Of a DNA stretch of 64,000 nucleotides, positions 63,584 through 64,000 are shown piece after piece. The notes under the pieces were generated by a model that saw nothing but the letters and a program-made list of their open reading frames with translations, was not told the DNA's origin and ran no database searches. The position numbers and the translations under genes are program-made. Source of the DNA: Methanobacterium formicicum DSM 3637 (GTDB taxonomy: Archaea; Methanobacteriota; Methanobacteria; Methanobacteriales; Methanobacteriaceae); assembly GCF_000302455.1 (NCBI RefSeq), contig NZ_AMPO01000004.1, positions 104,501 through 168,500 on the forward strand, read 5' to 3'. Position 1 is the stretch's first letter. Every line of letters begins with the position of its first letter.

Positions 63584-64000
63584 AAGTTAAGAAGATTTTT
63601 AATAACGACATAATTTGTAAATATTTGAAATTTTTGCATTCATATTTAATTATACAGATCATTTATAATCCTAGTATTCTTCAGTTATAAAAGAATATAT
63701 AATTATTGTAATCATATTATATGCTCTAAATCTCAATTGAAGCTTTTTAACAAATTAAGTGAGTATATTAATCAGTAATATAACCTATTTATAATGATGC
63801 AATTATCAGGAAAACTGAAACAGAATTTAATTAAATAAGTCCATTTTATTCTTTTATTTAGCGTTTTAATTTTACTTAGTTAAGGCCATATAGCATATCT
63901 GTGGGTGGGTGATACTGATTTTCATCTTATTCAAGCTCGTGAAATACTTATGAACCCGTTTTATGGTATTTATGAGATTATTTAAAATATTATCCTGTTG
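63584..64000. other. Intergenic region at the window edge
   Basis: An AT-rich region upstream of the last GT-C gene, so it contains its promoter. Its right end (63884-63985, plus strand) has a short protein-like frame described separately. No complete gene is present. Confidence 0.45.
63884..63985 (+). pseudogene. Possible fragment of a GT-C membrane protein
   Basis: Between stops at 63881 and 63983, the plus strand reads LWVGDTDFHLIQAREIL followed by MNPFYGIYEII. This resembles the first external loop of GT-C glycosyltransferases (a D-x-D followed by a His and an aromatic NPFYG). There is no start codon before the middle and no continuation in this frame, so it may be a decayed remnant or a gene whose frame is broken near 63980. 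Low confidence. Confidence 0.25.

Overview
The window looks like a chromosomal piece of a methanogenic archaeon of the order Methanobacteriales, most likely Methanobacterium. The reasons are AT-rich DNA, archaeal Shine-Dalgarno sites of the GGTGA/GGAGG type, TATA-like promoters, class III signal-peptide pilins, an STT3/AglB pair, a DUF2070 protein, an ADP-forming acyl-CoA synthetase and the archaeal Era-like GTPase/DUF2073/Zn-ribbon gene trio. No rRNA, tRNA, CRISPR array, insertion sequence or prophage was seen.

Positions 1-24.8 kb are mostly core or housekeeping. They hold the start of an inorganic pyrophosphatase gene behind enolase, a prenyltransferase-type repeat protein, a universal stress protein, an exported BPL_N-type protein, an ADP-forming acetyl/acyl-CoA synthetase, a large membrane histidine kinase, a 2[4Fe-4S] ferredoxin, an AbrB-PIN toxin-antitoxin-like pair, a DUF6282 protein, the fumarase beta subunit, DUF2070, RqcH, the Zn-ribbon/DUF2073/GTPase operon with a metallo-beta-lactamase-fold hydrolase and a PLD-like membrane protein, and a MurG-like glycosyltransferase.

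Positions 25-27 kb carry three small type IV pilin-like genes around a winged-helix-like protein. Two tandem STT3 paralogues follow (26.9-31.5 kb); their WWDYG catalytic-site motif is degenerate.

Positions 31.6-63.6 kb form a large surface-glycan region. It contains GT-C, GT2 and GT4 glycosyltransferases, a LbH acyltransferase, UDP-glucose dehydrogenase with a divergent UDP-sugar epimerase, and a Wzx-type flippase. It also contains an 11-gene minus-strand operon for a pseudaminic-acid-like nonulosonate (PseB, PseC, PseI, SpsF-type cytidylyltransferase, class III aminotransferase, Gfo/Idh oxidoreductase, PseG, methyltransferase, ATP-grasp enzyme, second Gfo/Idh-like protein, GH57-like protein). 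Together these genes could make a CMP-activated nonulosonate and UDP-uronic acids, assemble them on a lipid carrier and flip the product outward for a surface polymer or protein glycosylation.

The most striking anomaly is a set of broken or non-canonical reading frames, concentrated in glycan genes. pseC is frameshifted at a run of seven A. A GT4 gene appears to start at ATA. A GH57-like gene has family-like sequence upstream of its first ATG with no start codon. One GT-C paralogue has its ATG one base out of frame. Outside the glycan region, the BPL_N gene needs an ATT start to recover its signal peptide. These may be phase-variable or decaying genes, real non-AUG starts, or assembly indels; raw reads would decide.
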